Shown piece by piece: positions 1 through 11,390 of a stretch of DNA of 64,000 nt (position 1 is its first letter; the number at the start of each line of letters is the position of its first letter). The translations under genes and the position numbers were made by a program. Under the pieces are notes generated by a model. That model did not search any database. It was not told the origin of the DNA and saw only the letters and a list, made by a program, of their open reading frames with translations. Origin of the DNA: an uncultured Pelagibacteraceae bacterium (GTDB lineage: Bacteria > Pseudomonadota > Alphaproteobacteria > Pelagibacterales > Pelagibacteraceae); assembly GCA_902630925.1 (NCBI GenBank), contig CACOWO010000001.1, positions 85,856 to 149,855 of the forward strand. The letters run 5' to 3'.

Positions 1-687
1 TTTAGCCATTCTATCAAATTCAAAAGCTGCCTTACGAATCTCTTGTGAACCAGAGGCCCGAAAATCGTTTACGTAATCTCCTTTTCCAAATCTTTCAGCT
101 GCTTTTGCTAATTTTACTAAAGGTTTAGTTTGATTTTTTAAAAATATTAAAGCTATGATAATTAAAATTATAGAGGGTAACGTAGTCCATAATACAAATA
201 ATCTTACAGATGAAGTGGAGACCATCTCTTTTGGTACTAAAAATTCTATTACATCTTTTCCTGATCGTATTTTAATCTCGACAGCATTTTTAAATTTAGA
301 GGTATTAAACCAATAATTATTATTTCCAAAAACAGATTTTAATTCTCTTCTTAAGGATCTATCCATTGGACTGAATTTTCTCTCCCCACTATTTGTTGGA
401 AATATCTCTTGATTTATTCCAATTTCAAAATTAAAATTATTTTTATAACTATCTGTAAAAAAATCTAAGTTTTTTTTATCATTTTGATAAACTTCCTCGA
501 TTGTTTTTAACTGGTTTACTAATGATCTAGTAATATTTTTATTTGCCTTTATCCAAACACTATCATAGAAAACAATGGTAATTATTATCTGTAATATAAT
601 TGTTGGAGCAGCAACTATTATTAGCGCTCTATAAAAAAGTCTTTTAGGTAAGATATACTTAATAAAATTATTCAATCCAGAGAACAT
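1..687 (-). CDS. Sensor histidine kinase, EnvZ-like, N-terminal part (runs off window start)
   Basis: Minus-strand reading from ATG at 687 gives MFSGLNNFIKYILPKRLFYRALIIVAAPTIILQ..., two TM segments and a HAMP-like region; overlaps the downstream end of the response regulator gene by 20 bp. Confidence 0.75.
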   Translation of the reverse strand, partial: MFSGLNNFIKYILPKRLFYRALIIVAAPTIILQIIITIVFYDSVWIKANKNITRSLVNQLKTIEEVYQNDKKNLDFFTDSYKNNFNFEIGINQEIFPTNSGERKFSPMDRSLRRELKSVFGNNNYWFNTSKFKNAVEIKIRSGKDVIEFLVPKEMVSTSSVRLFVLWTTLPSIILIIIALIFLKNQTKPLVKLAKAAERFGKGDYVNDFRASGSQEIRKAAFEFDRMAK

Positions 688-1345
688 AGCCTGTGCCCCT
701 TATTGTTTGAAGGTATTTTGGATTTTTTGGATTTAATTCAATTTTTTGCCTTAGTCTAGTAATCATAACATCAATAGACCTCTCTTGACTTATACCGGAA
801 ATTTTCCCTATTTCTTCTCTAGAGTAAGTTGTACCTGGATTAGCAAGCATCTCGATTAAAACTTTTTTCTCTGAATTATTTATCTTTTTTAAATTATTAT
901 TCAAACTGACTGTCATTTTGTTAAGATCTACTTCAGCAGATCCCACATAATGTATTGATTTTAAATTAATTTTAATATTTTTATTTATTATATTTTTTAT
1001 CCTTAATAACAGTTCCTTCGGCTCAAACGGTTTGCCAATATAATCGTCAGCTCCTAATTCTAAACCTTTAATTCTATTTTCAACTTCACCTTTAGCGGTA
1101 AGCAAAATAATAGGAATTTTTGATTGTTTTTTAATTTCTTTAGTAAGTTCATACCCGTTTTGTCCGGGCATCATCACATCTAAAATCATTATTTCAAATT
1201 TTAAGTATTGCAATCTTTCTTTTGCTTGGTCAGCGTTTTCTGCTGTTGAAACAATGTAATTATTTTCAGTAAGGTAATCTTTTAAAAGATTTCTTATTCT
1301 GTCGTCGTCGTCAACAATAAGAATATGTTTTTTGCTATTTTCCAT
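668..1345 (-). CDS. ompR: OmpR-family response regulator (receiver + winged-helix DNA-binding domain)
   Basis: ILIVDDDDRIRNLL...MILDVMMPGQNGYEL...LLTAKGE...GADDYIGKPFEPKELLLRI and C-terminal VMITRLRQKIE...IRGTGYVL. Confidence 0.9.
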   Translation of the reverse strand: MENSKKHILIVDDDDRIRNLLKDYLTENNYIVSTAENADQAKERLQYLKFEIMILDVMMPGQNGYELTKEIKKQSKIPIILLTAKGEVENRIKGLELGADDYIGKPFEPKELLLRIKNIINKNIKINLKSIHYVGSAEVDLNKMTVSLNNNLKKINNSEKKVLIEMLANPGTTYSREEIGKISGISQERSIDVMITRLRQKIELNPKNPKYLQTIRGTGYVLWIE

Positions 1346-1775
1346 CTATTATTTTTTTTAAAACATCCTTGAATTTAATTACTGAGTCAGAACTTGAATT
1401 TTTTAACGCATTAAATATTCTTTTTTTTTGAGTGTTGTACACGGCTTCAAAAAAAGTTTTACCTTCTTTATCTAAAAACAAATTTTTTTTTCTCGTGTCT
1501 GTTTCATCTTGAACTTGCTTAATCATTTTTGTGTTTATTAAATCTCTTAAAACTCTATTCAAACTTTGCTTGGTAACTTTTAATCTAAAAATTAACTCTC
1601 CTAAGTTAATACCCGGATTCCTTTCTATAAGATTTAAAGCTCTTAAGTGTGCAGGCCCAAAATATTTTTTTGACAAAATGTCTTTTGGATCTGCAAATGT
1701 CTCCCTATAAGCATAATATAAAAGCTGAATAAACTCTTTGATTTGTTCATCTTTAAGGTAAAGTAAATCTTTCAT
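1335..1775 (-). CDS. MarR-family transcriptional regulator
   Basis: LRALNLIERNPGINLGELIFRLKVTKQSLNRVLRDLINTKMIKQVQDETDTRKKNLFLDKEG, a winged HTH of MarR type. Confidence 0.85.
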   Translation of the reverse strand: MKDLLYLKDEQIKEFIQLLYYAYRETFADPKDILSKKYFGPAHLRALNLIERNPGINLGELIFRLKVTKQSLNRVLRDLINTKMIKQVQDETDTRKKNLFLDKEGKTFFEAVYNTQKKRIFNALKNSSSDSVIKFKDVLKKIIDGK

Positions 1776-1778
1776 AAT

Positions 1779-1800
1779 GGTAAGTTATATTGACTTATCC
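1779..1800. promoter_or_regulatory. Imperfect inverted repeat in the marR-ilvE divergent intergenic region (possible operator)
   Basis: GGTAAGTtatattgACTTATCC; arms complementary apart from a 1-nt indel; contains TTGACT. Confidence 0.35.
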
Positions 1801-1850
1801 TAATGATATATATACTTTTTTATAATAAAAAAATCTATATATTTACAAAA

Positions 1851-2738
1851 ATGGAAAGCATACCTTACGATAAACGATCAGGGAAAATTTGGTTTAACGG
1901 TAAAACAGTTGAGTGGGCTGATGCAAATATTCATATTCTAAATCATGGATTGCATTATGCAAGTTGTGTATTTGAAGGAGAAAGAGTTTATGAAGGAGAG
2001 ATTTTTAAACTAGAAGAGCACACTCAAAGACTTTTTTACTCCGCCAAGAGGATGGGTATAGAAGTTCCTTACTCCGAGGATGAAATAAATAAAGCTTGTA
2101 AAGCTATAGTAAATATTCAAAAAGTACAAAACGGTTATGTTAGACCATTGATTTGGCGTGGGAGCGAAATGATGGCTATATCAGCTCAAAAAAATAAAAT
2201 TCATGTTGCTATAGCAACTTGGGAATGGGGCTCATATTTTGATCCAAAACTTAAATTAAACGGGATTAAACTAAACATATCCAGTTGGAGAAGACCAGCT
2301 CCTAATACGATTCCATGGGATACCAAAGCATCTGGACTTTATATGATTTGTACTTTATCTAAGCATGAAGCAGAAGCAAAAGGTTTTACCGATTCATTAA
2401 TGTTAGATCATGAAGGCAATATAGCTGAGGCAACAGGCGCCAATGTATTTTTTAAAGATAAAAAAGGTGAAATTCACACTCCTGTACCCGATTCATTTTT
2501 AGATGGAATTACAAGAAGAGAGGTAATTAAGATTGCAAAGACGAAGAATATAAAAGTGATTGAGAGAAAAATAAAACCTGAAGAATTGAAAGATTTTGTT
2601 GGTTGTTTTCTTACAGGAACAGCCGCAGAGGTAACACCAGTTTCCCAGATATCGGAATATAAATTTGAAGTATGCGATGTCATTAAAGACTTAAATGTGA
2701 CTTATCAAAATTTAGTAAGAAAAAAATCTGCAGCTTAA
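1851..2738 (+). CDS. ilvE: Branched-chain amino acid aminotransferase
   Basis: MESIPYDKRSGKIWFNGKTVEWADANIHILNHGLHYASCVFEGERVYEG..., class IV aminotransferase; start placed at ATG 1851 rather than 1803. Confidence 0.92.
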   Translation: MESIPYDKRSGKIWFNGKTVEWADANIHILNHGLHYASCVFEGERVYEGEIFKLEEHTQRLFYSAKRMGIEVPYSEDEINKACKAIVNIQKVQNGYVRPLIWRGSEMMAISAQKNKIHVAIATWEWGSYFDPKLKLNGIKLNISSWRRPAPNTIPWDTKASGLYMICTLSKHEAEAKGFTDSLMLDHEGNIAEATGANVFFKDKKGEIHTPVPDSFLDGITRREVIKIAKTKNIKVIERKIKPEELKDFVGCFLTGTAAEVTPVSQISEYKFEVCDVIKDLNVTYQNLVRKKSAA

Positions 2739-3475
2739 TTTTTTTTAGCAGTAATCAAAACTGACCAAGCAAAGTATCTAAAAATCTTAGTTTTAAAAAG
2801 TAACTGGTCTAACTTAACAAGAAATTTAAAAATATTAGAGTCATTTGATCTATAAAAAGGAAAAAAAACTAAAGTTAAAAAACCGTAATACTTTATATTA
2901 ACATTTTTAAAACTTGATTTAATCGTTTCAAAATCCTTAAACACAAGAGGATGCTCATCCTTTGATCTTGATTTAGGTGTTAGCATCCGATAAAAATTTA
3001 TTAAAGGGTTCGTCCCTAACGGTTCAATAAATAATAATTTTCCTTCAGGTTTTAAAATTCTTGAAATCTCATTTATACACTTAGAAAATTGTAGATGATG
3101 TAGTATACCAAGGCCATAAACTATATCAAATTTATGATCGCTAAAGGTTGTATTTTCACAATTATCAACCAACAACTCAACGTTTGAGGTAGAGTTAGCA
3201 AATTTTTCTTTTGCCTTAGATATCGAGACGTCAGAAATATCGATACCAGTTATTTTTTTTGGATTGAATTTAATAACTTTTTCTATAACAGGACCTACGC
3301 CACATCCATAGTCCAAAATTTCAGAATTCTTAGAATTCAGATTTAAAAAATTGTAAAAATCCTCCCAAGCATTTGTAATTGATTTATAAAAAATATTTTC
3401 AAATCTTCCTTTAGATTTAGATTGTAATTCATCGTGAAACTTCTTTTCCCTTAAATTTTGTTCTGTTAAAGTCAT
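2735..3475 (-). CDS. Class I SAM-dependent methyltransferase
   Basis: ILDYGCGVGPVIEKVIKFNPKKITGIDISDVSI...FDIVYGLGILHHL...EGKLLFIEPLG. Confidence 0.85.
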   Translation of the reverse strand: MTLTEQNLREKKFHDELQSKSKGRFENIFYKSITNAWEDFYNFLNLNSKNSEILDYGCGVGPVIEKVIKFNPKKITGIDISDVSISKAKEKFANSTSNVELLVDNCENTTFSDHKFDIVYGLGILHHLQFSKCINEISRILKPEGKLLFIEPLGTNPLINFYRMLTPKSRSKDEHPLVFKDFETIKSSFKNVNIKYYGFLTLVFFPFYRSNDSNIFKFLVKLDQLLFKTKIFRYFAWSVLITAKKN

Positions 3476-3477
3476 TC

Positions 3478-4062
3478 CTAGTCTTTCTTATCTTGATCAA
3501 TTGCGTGGTCTATTCCTTTTCTTAAATAGTCATAACCAGTATAAAGTGTTAAAAACGCAGAAAACCACAAAAGAATTATTCCTATAGTTTGAGCATTATA
3601 GTCTTGGAAATTAACTATTTTATTTCCACTTTCTCCAGTCAATAATATGGCGATTGATAGCATTTGTATAAATGTTTTTAGTTTTGATAGGCTTGTTACC
3701 TGCATTGATATTTGACCTTTTGCTAAAAACTCTCTTAAACCAGAAATTAAAATTTCCCTTGTCAAAATTATTATAGCAGCAATTACCTCGTAATTTTTTA
3801 TTGTGCCATTCATCACAAGAAGAATCAGGGCAGCCGCTACTAAAATTTTATCAGCTATTGGATCTAAAAGTTCACCTAATTTCGACTCTTCTTTAAAAAT
3901 TCTTGCTAAAAGACCATCCAAATAATCTGTAAAACTAGCTAAAACGAATAGAAAAAAAGGTATTAGGTCTCCAAAAAAACCAGGAATGAAAAATGCCATT
4001 ACAAAAATTGGAACAATAATTATTCTTCCTATTGTAAGTATGTTTGGTATCTTTAGCTTCAT
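3478..4062 (-). CDS. pgsA: CDP-diacylglycerol--glycerol-3-phosphate 3-phosphatidyltransferase
   Basis: NILTIGRIIIVPIF...DYLDGLLARIFKEESKLGELLDPIADKILV, CDP-alcohol phosphotransferase motif. Confidence 0.92.
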   Translation of the reverse strand: MKLKIPNILTIGRIIIVPIFVMAFFIPGFFGDLIPFFLFVLASFTDYLDGLLARIFKEESKLGELLDPIADKILVAAALILLVMNGTIKNYEVIAAIIILTREILISGLREFLAKGQISMQVTSLSKLKTFIQMLSIAILLTGESGNKIVNFQDYNAQTIGIILLWFSAFLTLYTGYDYLRKGIDHAIDQDKKD

Positions 4063-5901
4063 TTATTCGTGAAAATAATCATATATTTTCTTTGCGATAT
4101 TGTCTTCAATTCCTTCAACTGACTTTAAATCATCATAACTTGCAGACTCTACAGCTCGCGCAGACCCAAAATGATTTAATAGAGCTCGCTTTCTTTGTTT
4201 TCCTATTCCTTGAATTTGATCAAGCAAAGACTTACTAAGGTTTTTCTTTCTTTTAGCTCTATGAGTGCTAATAGCAAATCTATGCGCCTCATCTCTTAGT
4301 CTTTGAATAAAAAATAGAAGGGGGTCATTTTTGTTTAAGATAAACTCTTTATTATTGTGATAAATTTTTTCTTCTCCTGCATTTCTTCTTTTACCTTTTG
4401 CCACAGCCAAAATTGGTAGATCGTGTAAACCAAGTTCATTCAAAACCTCTCTACTTACTGAATATTGTCCTTTACCTCCGTCAATTAAAATCAAATCTGG
4501 AAGAGATAACGAACCTGATTTTTCTTTTATAGCTTTTGAAAATCTTCTAAATAAAACTTCTTTCATCATTCCATAATCATCATTTTTTACTTTCTCATCC
4601 TTAATATTAAATTTTCTATATCTTTTTTTAACAAAACCCTCATTACTAAAGCATATTAGTGCTCCAATAGAGTCTGTACCTTGAATATGACTGTTATCAT
4701 AAACTTCTATAAGATCTATATTGCTATTAAGTTTAAATTTAGCAGCAAGAGATTCAATTAAATTATTATTCGTATCAGATTGAATTAGTTTTTGTTTTAA
4801 AGCTTGTTTTGCATTTTTTTCAGCTAGTTTTGAAATAGATACTTCATTTTTTGCTTTAGCTTTTTTAATTATTATCTGTTTACTCTCTTTTGAGGAGAAT
4901 GTTTTCTCAAGAAGTTTTTTCTCGTTAGTTTCAATATTTGTAAGAATTAAAGCAGGTATAGTTTTGTTTTCATAAAATTGAGATAAAAAAGATGATAAAA
5001 TTTCCTCAATTTTATCATCCGTATCATGTTTTGGATAAAATGCTTGGTTACCCCAGTTTTGTTTGGATCTAAAAAAGAAAACCTGAATACAAGTTTTTCC
5101 AGTTTCTTTATAGATACTTATTACATCAGCTTCATTTAAATTGGTTTGATTAATCTTTTGAGATGTTTGTATTTGGGTTAAAGCTTTTATTCTATCTCTT
5201 GCGATAGCTGCTTTTTCGTAATCAAGTTCTTTACTGGCTTCTTCCATCTCTTTAGATAAGTTTTTTTGAATTCTTCTTGATTTACCTGAAATAAAATCTA
5301 TCGCATCATTTACGGTAGATAAATAATCTTTTTCTTGAATATGTCCAACACAAGGTCCAGAGCATCTTTTAATTTGATACAGAATACACGGACGGTCTCT
5401 ATTTTTAAAAACTGTATCATCACAAACCCTTAATTGAAAAATCTTTTGTAGAATTTTAATTGTCCAGTTGGCTGAACCTATTGATGCAAATGGACCAAAA
5501 TAATAACCTGTTTTTGATTTTTTTCCTCTCAACTTAGTTAGTTGAGGCCATTTATCTTTATTACCAATGTATATGTATGGAAAAGATTTATCGTCTCTCA
5601 ATAAAATGTTGTACCGAGGTTTATGTTTTTTAATTAAGTTTGCTTCAAGCAATAAAGCCTCACTTTCATTACTTGTAGTAGTTGTCTCTAAGTTATGAGT
5701 TAGAGATAACATTCTCTCAGTCCTAATAGGTAGATTTGAGTCTGTTACGTAACTCTTAAGCCTGTTTGGGATATTTTTTGCTTTACCAATATAAAGAATT
5801 TCTCCTGTTGAGCTCAACATTTTATATACGCCAGGATTTTTAGGAATTAATGGTATCTGATCTTTAATTACTTTTTTACCTAACTCTAAACTGTTTATCA
5901 T
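4063..5901 (-). CDS. uvrC: Excinuclease ABC subunit C
   Basis: GIY-YIG domain [29 protein letters not shown], UvrC RNase H-like domain [19 protein letters not shown]-terminal HhH. Confidence 0.95.
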   Translation of the reverse strand: MINSLELGKKVIKDQIPLIPKNPGVYKMLSSTGEILYIGKAKNIPNRLKSYVTDSNLPIRTERMLSLTHNLETTTTSNESEALLLEANLIKKHKPRYNILLRDDKSFPYIYIGNKDKWPQLTKLRGKKSKTGYYFGPFASIGSANWTIKILQKIFQLRVCDDTVFKNRDRPCILYQIKRCSGPCVGHIQEKDYLSTVNDAIDFISGKSRRIQKNLSKEMEEASKELDYEKAAIARDRIKALTQIQTSQKINQTNLNEADVISIYKETGKTCIQVFFFRSKQNWGNQAFYPKHDTDDKIEEILSSFLSQFYENKTIPALILTNIETNEKKLLEKTFSSKESKQIIIKKAKAKNEVSISKLAEKNAKQALKQKLIQSDTNNNLIESLAAKFKLNSNIDLIEVYDNSHIQGTDSIGALICFSNEGFVKKRYRKFNIKDEKVKNDDYGMMKEVLFRRFSKAIKEKSGSLSLPDLILIDGGKGQYSVSREVLNELGLHDLPILAVAKGKRRNAGEEKIYHNNKEFILNKNDPLLFFIQRLRDEAHRFAISTHRAKRKKNLSKSLLDQIQGIGKQRKRALLNHFGSARAVESASYDDLKSVEGIEDNIAKKIYDYFHE

Positions 5902-6293
5902 AATTTAGTCTTTGAAACTTCAATACCAACTGATTTAGTTTTTTTAAGGATATCTAGTTTTTCTAATTTTAAATTTATTTTTTTAACAAGTTTATTTTTA
6001 AAAATAATATTAAAAATATTCTCTGCCAAATCCTCAAGTAATTCATGATGTTTAAAGTTTGTAAGTTTTTCAATTTTCATTACAACTTCTTCATAATTTA
6101 AAATTGAATTTAAGTCTCTTCTATTTGGAGACACATAAGGATCTGTCAAAATTTCAATATTAAATTTTACCCTTTGCTTATTTTTTTTTTCAAAGTCATG
6201 TATTCCAACTAAAATCTTCAAAGTAAGATCTTTAATGATTACTTTTCTTTTGTATTTAAATTTTTCTCTTTTTTTAAATTTTATTATTTTCAT
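5898..6293 (-). CDS. folB: Dihydroneopterin aldolase-like protein
   Basis: [30 protein letters not shown]...[29 protein letters not shown]. Confidence 0.75.
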   Translation of the reverse strand: MKIIKFKKREKFKYKRKVIIKDLTLKILVGIHDFEKKNKQRVKFNIEILTDPYVSPNRRDLNSILNYEEVVMKIEKLTNFKHHELLEDLAENIFNIIFKNKLVKKINLKLEKLDILKKTKSVGIEVSKTKL

Positions 6294-7045
6294 TCTTTTG
6301 TATTAATTATATCAGGCGTTTGCCATGCCAGTCTTTGCCCACCATCAATATTAATTATTTCTCCAGTTATACTTTTGTTTTCAATAAGAAATTTTACCCC
6401 ATTACAGATATTTTCTAAATCTACTTTTTTTCTTAATATTATTGACTTCCACTGTTTCTTAAAATGTCTCTCAGATTGTCTTTTATTTTTTAAAGTAGGA
6501 CCAGGTGAGATACCATTCACTCTAATATTAGGAGCCAATTTCATTGCTGAGGTTTTTGTTAAAACCGCTAAAGAAGATTTACTTAAAGTATATGAGAAAA
6601 AAAAGGGAGTTAATTTTTCAACTCTTTGGTCAATAATATTCACAATACATCCCTCTTTATTTTTCAATAATTTATAAAAGTTTTGAGTCAGAATAGCAGG
6701 CGCTTTTAAGTTTACATTAATATGTTTTGAAAATGATTTTTCAGAGAAATTCTCAAGATTATCATTTTCAAAAATAGAAGCATTATTAATTAGACAATCT
6801 AAGCCTTTCATCTTTTTATGTGCAGTCCTAATTAAATTATTGGATTGCTTAAAATTATTTAAATCTGCTTTTAATAGAAAAGTCTCAGCGCCAAGCTCCT
6901 CTAGTTCTTTTTTTAATTTTAAAGCACTACTTTTAGATTTATTAAAATGAATAACCATTTTAGTATCATAATTTACTAAGCTTTTTGCAATTGCAGCACC
7001 GATCCTTGTAGCTCCACCAGTAATAATTATTTTTTTGGCTTCCAT
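6290..7045 (-). CDS. SDR-family oxidoreductase, possibly FolM/PTR1-like pteridine reductase
   Basis: [18 protein letters not shown] (TGxxxRIG), [44 protein letters not shown]; adjacent to folB. Confidence 0.75.
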   Translation of the reverse strand: MEAKKIIITGGATRIGAAIAKSLVNYDTKMVIHFNKSKSSALKLKKELEELGAETFLLKADLNNFKQSNNLIRTAHKKMKGLDCLINNASIFENDNLENFSEKSFSKHINVNLKAPAILTQNFYKLLKNKEGCIVNIIDQRVEKLTPFFFSYTLSKSSLAVLTKTSAMKLAPNIRVNGISPGPTLKNKRQSERHFKKQWKSIILRKKVDLENICNGVKFLIENKSITGEIINIDGGQRLAWQTPDIINTKE

Positions 7046-9198
7046 TTTTTTATTACCTTTTTAGGTTTTGTACCTGGCATTCCCATCGTTGATCTCCCTT
7101 TTGGGTAAACCTTACTTTTTAAATTATATTGAGAAATTTTTGGATTTAAAGTTATTTCAAGTTCACTTGCTTCCAACTTTCTCATTTCATCTCTTAATTT
7201 TGCAGCCTCCTCAAACTCTAAGTTAGACGCAGCTTCTTTCATCTTTCTATTTAATGCTTTTAGATGCTTTTTTAAGTTTCCGCCTACATTTGAGCCTTCA
7301 CTAATTTTTACGTAATCTTTTTCATAAACTGACTCTAATATATCGCTGATCTCTTTTTTTACAGACTCTGCAGTTATCCCATTTTTTTTATTATATTCTA
7401 ACTGCTTATTTCTTCTTCTTTCAGTTTCCTTTATAGCTTTATCGATACTTTTTGTGACTTTATCAGCATACAAAATTACTTTACCATCTATGTTACGAGC
7501 AGCTCTTCCAATAGTTTGTATTAAAGAAGTTTCAGATCTTAAAAAACCTTCTTTATCTGCATCTAATATTGCCACCAAAGCGCACTCAGGTATATCTAGT
7601 CCCTCTCTCAATAAATTTATGCCAACAAGAATATCAAATACTCCCATTCTTAAATCTCTAATAATTTCAATTCTTTCTAAAGTATCTATGTCGGAATGCA
7701 TGTATCTTACTTTAAGACCATTTTCGTGAAGGTACTCAGTAAGATCTTCTGCCATCTTTTTAGTAAGTGTTGTGGCAAGAACTCTATAACCTTTTTTCAC
7801 TATTTCTTTTGCTTCATGCATAAGATCGTCCACCTGAGTTTTAGCTGGCCTTATTTCTACCGGCGGATCTATTAAACCTGTTGGTCTAATGATTTGATCA
7901 ATATGTTTATTGCTAGTTTGTTTGAGTTCCCATGGCCCTGGGGTAGCAGACACGAATACAGTTTGTGTTCTCATTAAATCCCACTCCTCAAATTTTAAAG
8001 GTCTATTATCCATACAGGACGGTAGTCTAAATCCATACTCAGCCAAGGTGCTCTTTCTTGTACGGTCTCCTTTATACATTCCATTTAATTGAGGAACAGT
8101 TACATGACTTTCATCTACAAATATAATTGCGTTATCTGGAAAATATTCAAATAGAGTAGGTGGAGGTTCTCCGGCTTTTCGTCCAGATAAAAACCTCGAA
8201 TAATTTTCGATGCCTGCACAAGTTCCAGTCGCTTCAATCATTTCTAAATCAAATTTAGTTCTTTCTCTTAGTCGCTGCTCTTCTAAAAGTTTATTATTCT
8301 TTCTGTGTTTTTTTAAAGTTTCAGTTAATTCAGATTTTATTTGTCTAATAGCTTGATCGATAGTTGGTTTTGGAGTTATGTAGTGGCTATTAGCGTAAAT
8401 TTTTATAATGGAGTAATCATTTGTTTTATCACCAGTAAGTGGATCAAATTCTTCAATCTTTTCTAATTTATTTAAATTAAAACTTATTCTCCAAGCTCTA
8501 TCTTCCAAATGTGACGGAAAAATTTCTAAATTTTCTCCTCTTACTCTAAAAGTACCTCTAAAAAAATTTTGATCATTTCTTTTGTACTGTAAGTTTATAA
8601 AAGCTCTGATTAAATCATCCCGCTCATACTCATAATTCTTTTTTAAAGTAATTGTCATTTTTGAGTACGCCTCTACAGAACCTAAACCATAAATACATGA
8701 TACACTCGCAACAATAATTACATCATCTCTTTCCAACAAAGATCTTGTTGCCGAGTGTCTCATACGATCAATTTGCTCATTAATTGAAGCTTCTTTTTCT
8801 ATATAAGTATCAGATCTAGGAACGTATGCTTCTGGAGTGTAGTAATCGTAATATGACACAAAATATTCTACAGCATTATCTGGGAAAAAACTTTTAAACT
8901 CTCCGTACAATTGAGCAGCTAAAGTTTTATTTGGTGCTAGAATTAGAGCTGGTCTATTAGCCTTTTCGATAACTTTTGCCATTGTAAAAGTTTTACCCGA
9001 TCCAGTAACCCCCAAAAGCACTTGTTCTTGTTTGTTATCTTTTAAGTTTTTTAATATTTGCTTAATAGCCTCTGGTTGGTCACCGCTAGGTTGAAAATCA
9101 CTTTTGATTTTAAAGTTAATACCTCCCTCTAACTTCTTAATTTTTTTTGAGTTATTAACTTCTAGATCAGCTAATTTTTCTTGATAAGTATTTTGCAT
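7027..9198 (-). CDS. uvrB: Excinuclease ABC subunit B
   Basis: [14 protein letters not shown]...[17 protein letters not shown]...[12 protein letters not shown]...C-terminal UVR motif. Confidence 0.97.
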   Translation of the reverse strand: MQNTYQEKLADLEVNNSKKIKKLEGGINFKIKSDFQPSGDQPEAIKQILKNLKDNKQEQVLLGVTGSGKTFTMAKVIEKANRPALILAPNKTLAAQLYGEFKSFFPDNAVEYFVSYYDYYTPEAYVPRSDTYIEKEASINEQIDRMRHSATRSLLERDDVIIVASVSCIYGLGSVEAYSKMTITLKKNYEYERDDLIRAFINLQYKRNDQNFFRGTFRVRGENLEIFPSHLEDRAWRISFNLNKLEKIEEFDPLTGDKTNDYSIIKIYANSHYITPKPTIDQAIRQIKSELTETLKKHRKNNKLLEEQRLRERTKFDLEMIEATGTCAGIENYSRFLSGRKAGEPPPTLFEYFPDNAIIFVDESHVTVPQLNGMYKGDRTRKSTLAEYGFRLPSCMDNRPLKFEEWDLMRTQTVFVSATPGPWELKQTSNKHIDQIIRPTGLIDPPVEIRPAKTQVDDLMHEAKEIVKKGYRVLATTLTKKMAEDLTEYLHENGLKVRYMHSDIDTLERIEIIRDLRMGVFDILVGINLLREGLDIPECALVAILDADKEGFLRSETSLIQTIGRAARNIDGKVILYADKVTKSIDKAIKETERRRNKQLEYNKKNGITAESVKKEISDILESVYEKDYVKISEGSNVGGNLKKHLKALNRKMKEAASNLEFEEAAKLRDEMRKLEASELEITLNPKISQYNLKSKVYPKGRSTMGMPGTKPKKVIKKWKPKK

Positions 9199-9236
9199 TT
9201 TGTGTTAATAATAAATTAATTATATTATAAATTTCA

Positions 9237-10424
9237 ATGAGCATAGTTTCCAATAGTTTAAAACGTATAAAACCGTCGCCTACAATAGCAGTTACATCAA
9301 AAGCTAGAGAAATGAGAGCTGCTGGAAAGGATGTTATAGGTTTAGGAGCTGGTGAGCCTGATTTTGATACTCCAGATAATATTAAAGAGGCAGCAATAGA
9401 AGCGATTAGAAAAGGCGATACAAAATATACTGCAGTGGATGGAACCCCAGCGTTAAAAAAAGCTATCCAAGCAAAATTTTCTAGAGAAAACGATTTATCA
9501 TATGAGCTTGATCAAATTTCAGTTGGAACTGGTGGAAAGCAAGTTTTATATAACGCTTTTATGGCAACTATAAATAAAGGTGACGAGGTAATTATTCCAG
9601 CTCCTTATTGGGTTTCTTATCCTGACATTGTTTTGTTAGCTGGGGGAAAACCCATAATAATTAAATGTGATGAAAAAAATAATTTTAAATTAACACCAGA
9701 AAAATTAAAAAAGGCAGTTTCAAAGAAAACAAAGTGGATAATTATAAACTCTCCATCTAACCCTACAGGCTCTGGCTATACCAAAGATGAGATAATAGCT
9801 TTATCAAAGATTTTAATAAAATATAAAAATTTATATATTTTAAGCGATGATATTTATGAGCATATTACTTATGACGGATTTAAATTTTTTACAATTGCCC
9901 AAATTGAAAAATTAAAAAGCAGAACTTTAACTATGAATGGAGTAAGTAAATCTTACTCAATGACTGGCTGGAGGATAGGTTATGCCGCAGGCCCAAAAGA
10001 AATTATTAAAGCGATGGCTAAAATTCAATCCCAATCAACTAGTAATCCCACATCTATAAGTCAAGCAGCTGCAGTAGAAGCTTTGAACGGAACACAAGAC
10101 TTTATTTTAGAGAGATCAAATTCTTTTAAAGAAAGAAGAAATTTTGTTGTTGATAGTTTAAATAACATAAAAGGTATCAGTTGTTTAAGTCCTGAAGGAG
10201 CTTTTTACGTTTTTCCTAATTGCAAAAAATTACTGAACAACAAAACTAAACTAAAAACTGACAAAGACTTTGTAGAAAAGTTGTTGGAAAAAGCCGAGGT
10301 AGCTGTAGTTCAAGGCTCTGCTTTTGGTTTAGAAGGTTACTTTAGAATATCTTACGCCACATCAATGGATAATTTAAAAAAAGCAATGGAAAGAATTAAA
10401 TCTTTTTGTAATAGCCTTAATTAG
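9237..10424 (+). CDS. aspC: Aspartate aminotransferase (class I)
   Basis: SLKRIKPSPTIAVTSKAREMRAAGKDVIGLGAGEPDFDTP...NGVSKSYSMTGWRIGY. Confidence 0.93.
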   Translation: MSIVSNSLKRIKPSPTIAVTSKAREMRAAGKDVIGLGAGEPDFDTPDNIKEAAIEAIRKGDTKYTAVDGTPALKKAIQAKFSRENDLSYELDQISVGTGGKQVLYNAFMATINKGDEVIIPAPYWVSYPDIVLLAGGKPIIIKCDEKNNFKLTPEKLKKAVSKKTKWIIINSPSNPTGSGYTKDEIIALSKILIKYKNLYILSDDIYEHITYDGFKFFTIAQIEKLKSRTLTMNGVSKSYSMTGWRIGYAAGPKEIIKAMAKIQSQSTSNPTSISQAAAVEALNGTQDFILERSNSFKERRNFVVDSLNNIKGISCLSPEGAFYVFPNCKKLLNNKTKLKTDKDFVEKLLEKAEVAVVQGSAFGLEGYFRISYATSMDNLKKAMERIKSFCNSLN

Positions 10425-11367
10425 ACTCAGATAAATATTTTTCAGCCTCAAGCGCAGACATACAGCCCATACCAGCAGCTGTAACAGCTTGTCTGAAAAT
10501 TTTGTCTTTTACATCTCCCGCTGCAAATACTCCCGGAATATTTGTAGCCGTCGAGTCCGGTTTAGTTATAAGGTATCCTTCTTTATCCATTTTTAATTGA
10601 TCTTTGAACAAAGATGTAGCTGGATCATGACCTATAGCAATAAATAAACCGTCAACTTTAAGATCTTTAACTTTATTATCTTTTACATTTTTAATTTTTA
10701 ATGCATTCACAGTTTTAGGCTCTTTTGTACCTAATACGTCTTCAACAACACTGTCCCAAATAATTTCTATTTTTTTGTTTGCTTTTAATTTTGCTTGAAG
10801 CATTTTTTCTGCTCTTAATTCATTTCTTCTATGAATTAGATAAACTTTTGAAGCAAACTTAGTTAGAAACATTGCTTCCTCAACAGCTGCGTTTCCTCCA
10901 CCAACTACAGCTACCTCTTTTTCTTTGAAGAAAAATCCGTCGCACGTAGCGCAAGCTGAAACTCCGAAACCCCTGAATTCTTGCTCAGACTTCAAATTTA
11001 ACCATCTAGCTTGTGCGCCTGTTGAAATTATGAAACTATCTGCAGTGTAAATTTGTCCGCTATCACCAGTTGCTGTGAAAGGTTTTTTCGTTAAATCAAC
11101 TTTACTTATGTGATCTTGTATCATTTCTGTCCCAACAGCTTCCGCTTGACCTTTCATTTCATCCATAAGCCAAGGACCTTGAATCACTTTTGCGTATCCA
11201 GGGTAATTCTCAACATCAGTTGTAGTGGTCAATTGTCCCCCAGGTTGAGAACCATGAACAAGTATTGGTTTAAGCATCGCTCTGGCCGCATAAATAGCTG
11301 CTGTATAGCCAGCAGGACCAGATCCAAGAATTAACACTTTTGTATGTTTTGTTGATTTATTATTCAT
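10417..11367 (-). CDS. trxB: Thioredoxin-disulfide reductase
   Basis: KVLILGSGPAGYTAAIYAARAML...CATCDGFFF; start taken at MNNKSTKHTK (ATG at 11367). Confidence 0.95.
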   Translation of the reverse strand: MNNKSTKHTKVLILGSGPAGYTAAIYAARAMLKPILVHGSQPGGQLTTTTDVENYPGYAKVIQGPWLMDEMKGQAEAVGTEMIQDHISKVDLTKKPFTATGDSGQIYTADSFIISTGAQARWLNLKSEQEFRGFGVSACATCDGFFFKEKEVAVVGGGNAAVEEAMFLTKFASKVYLIHRRNELRAEKMLQAKLKANKKIEIIWDSVVEDVLGTKEPKTVNALKIKNVKDNKVKDLKVDGLFIAIGHDPATSLFKDQLKMDKEGYLITKPDSTATNIPGVFAAGDVKDKIFRQAVTAAGMGCMSALEAEKYLSESN

Positions 11368-11390
11368 TATGTAGAGGTATATAGTAACTA

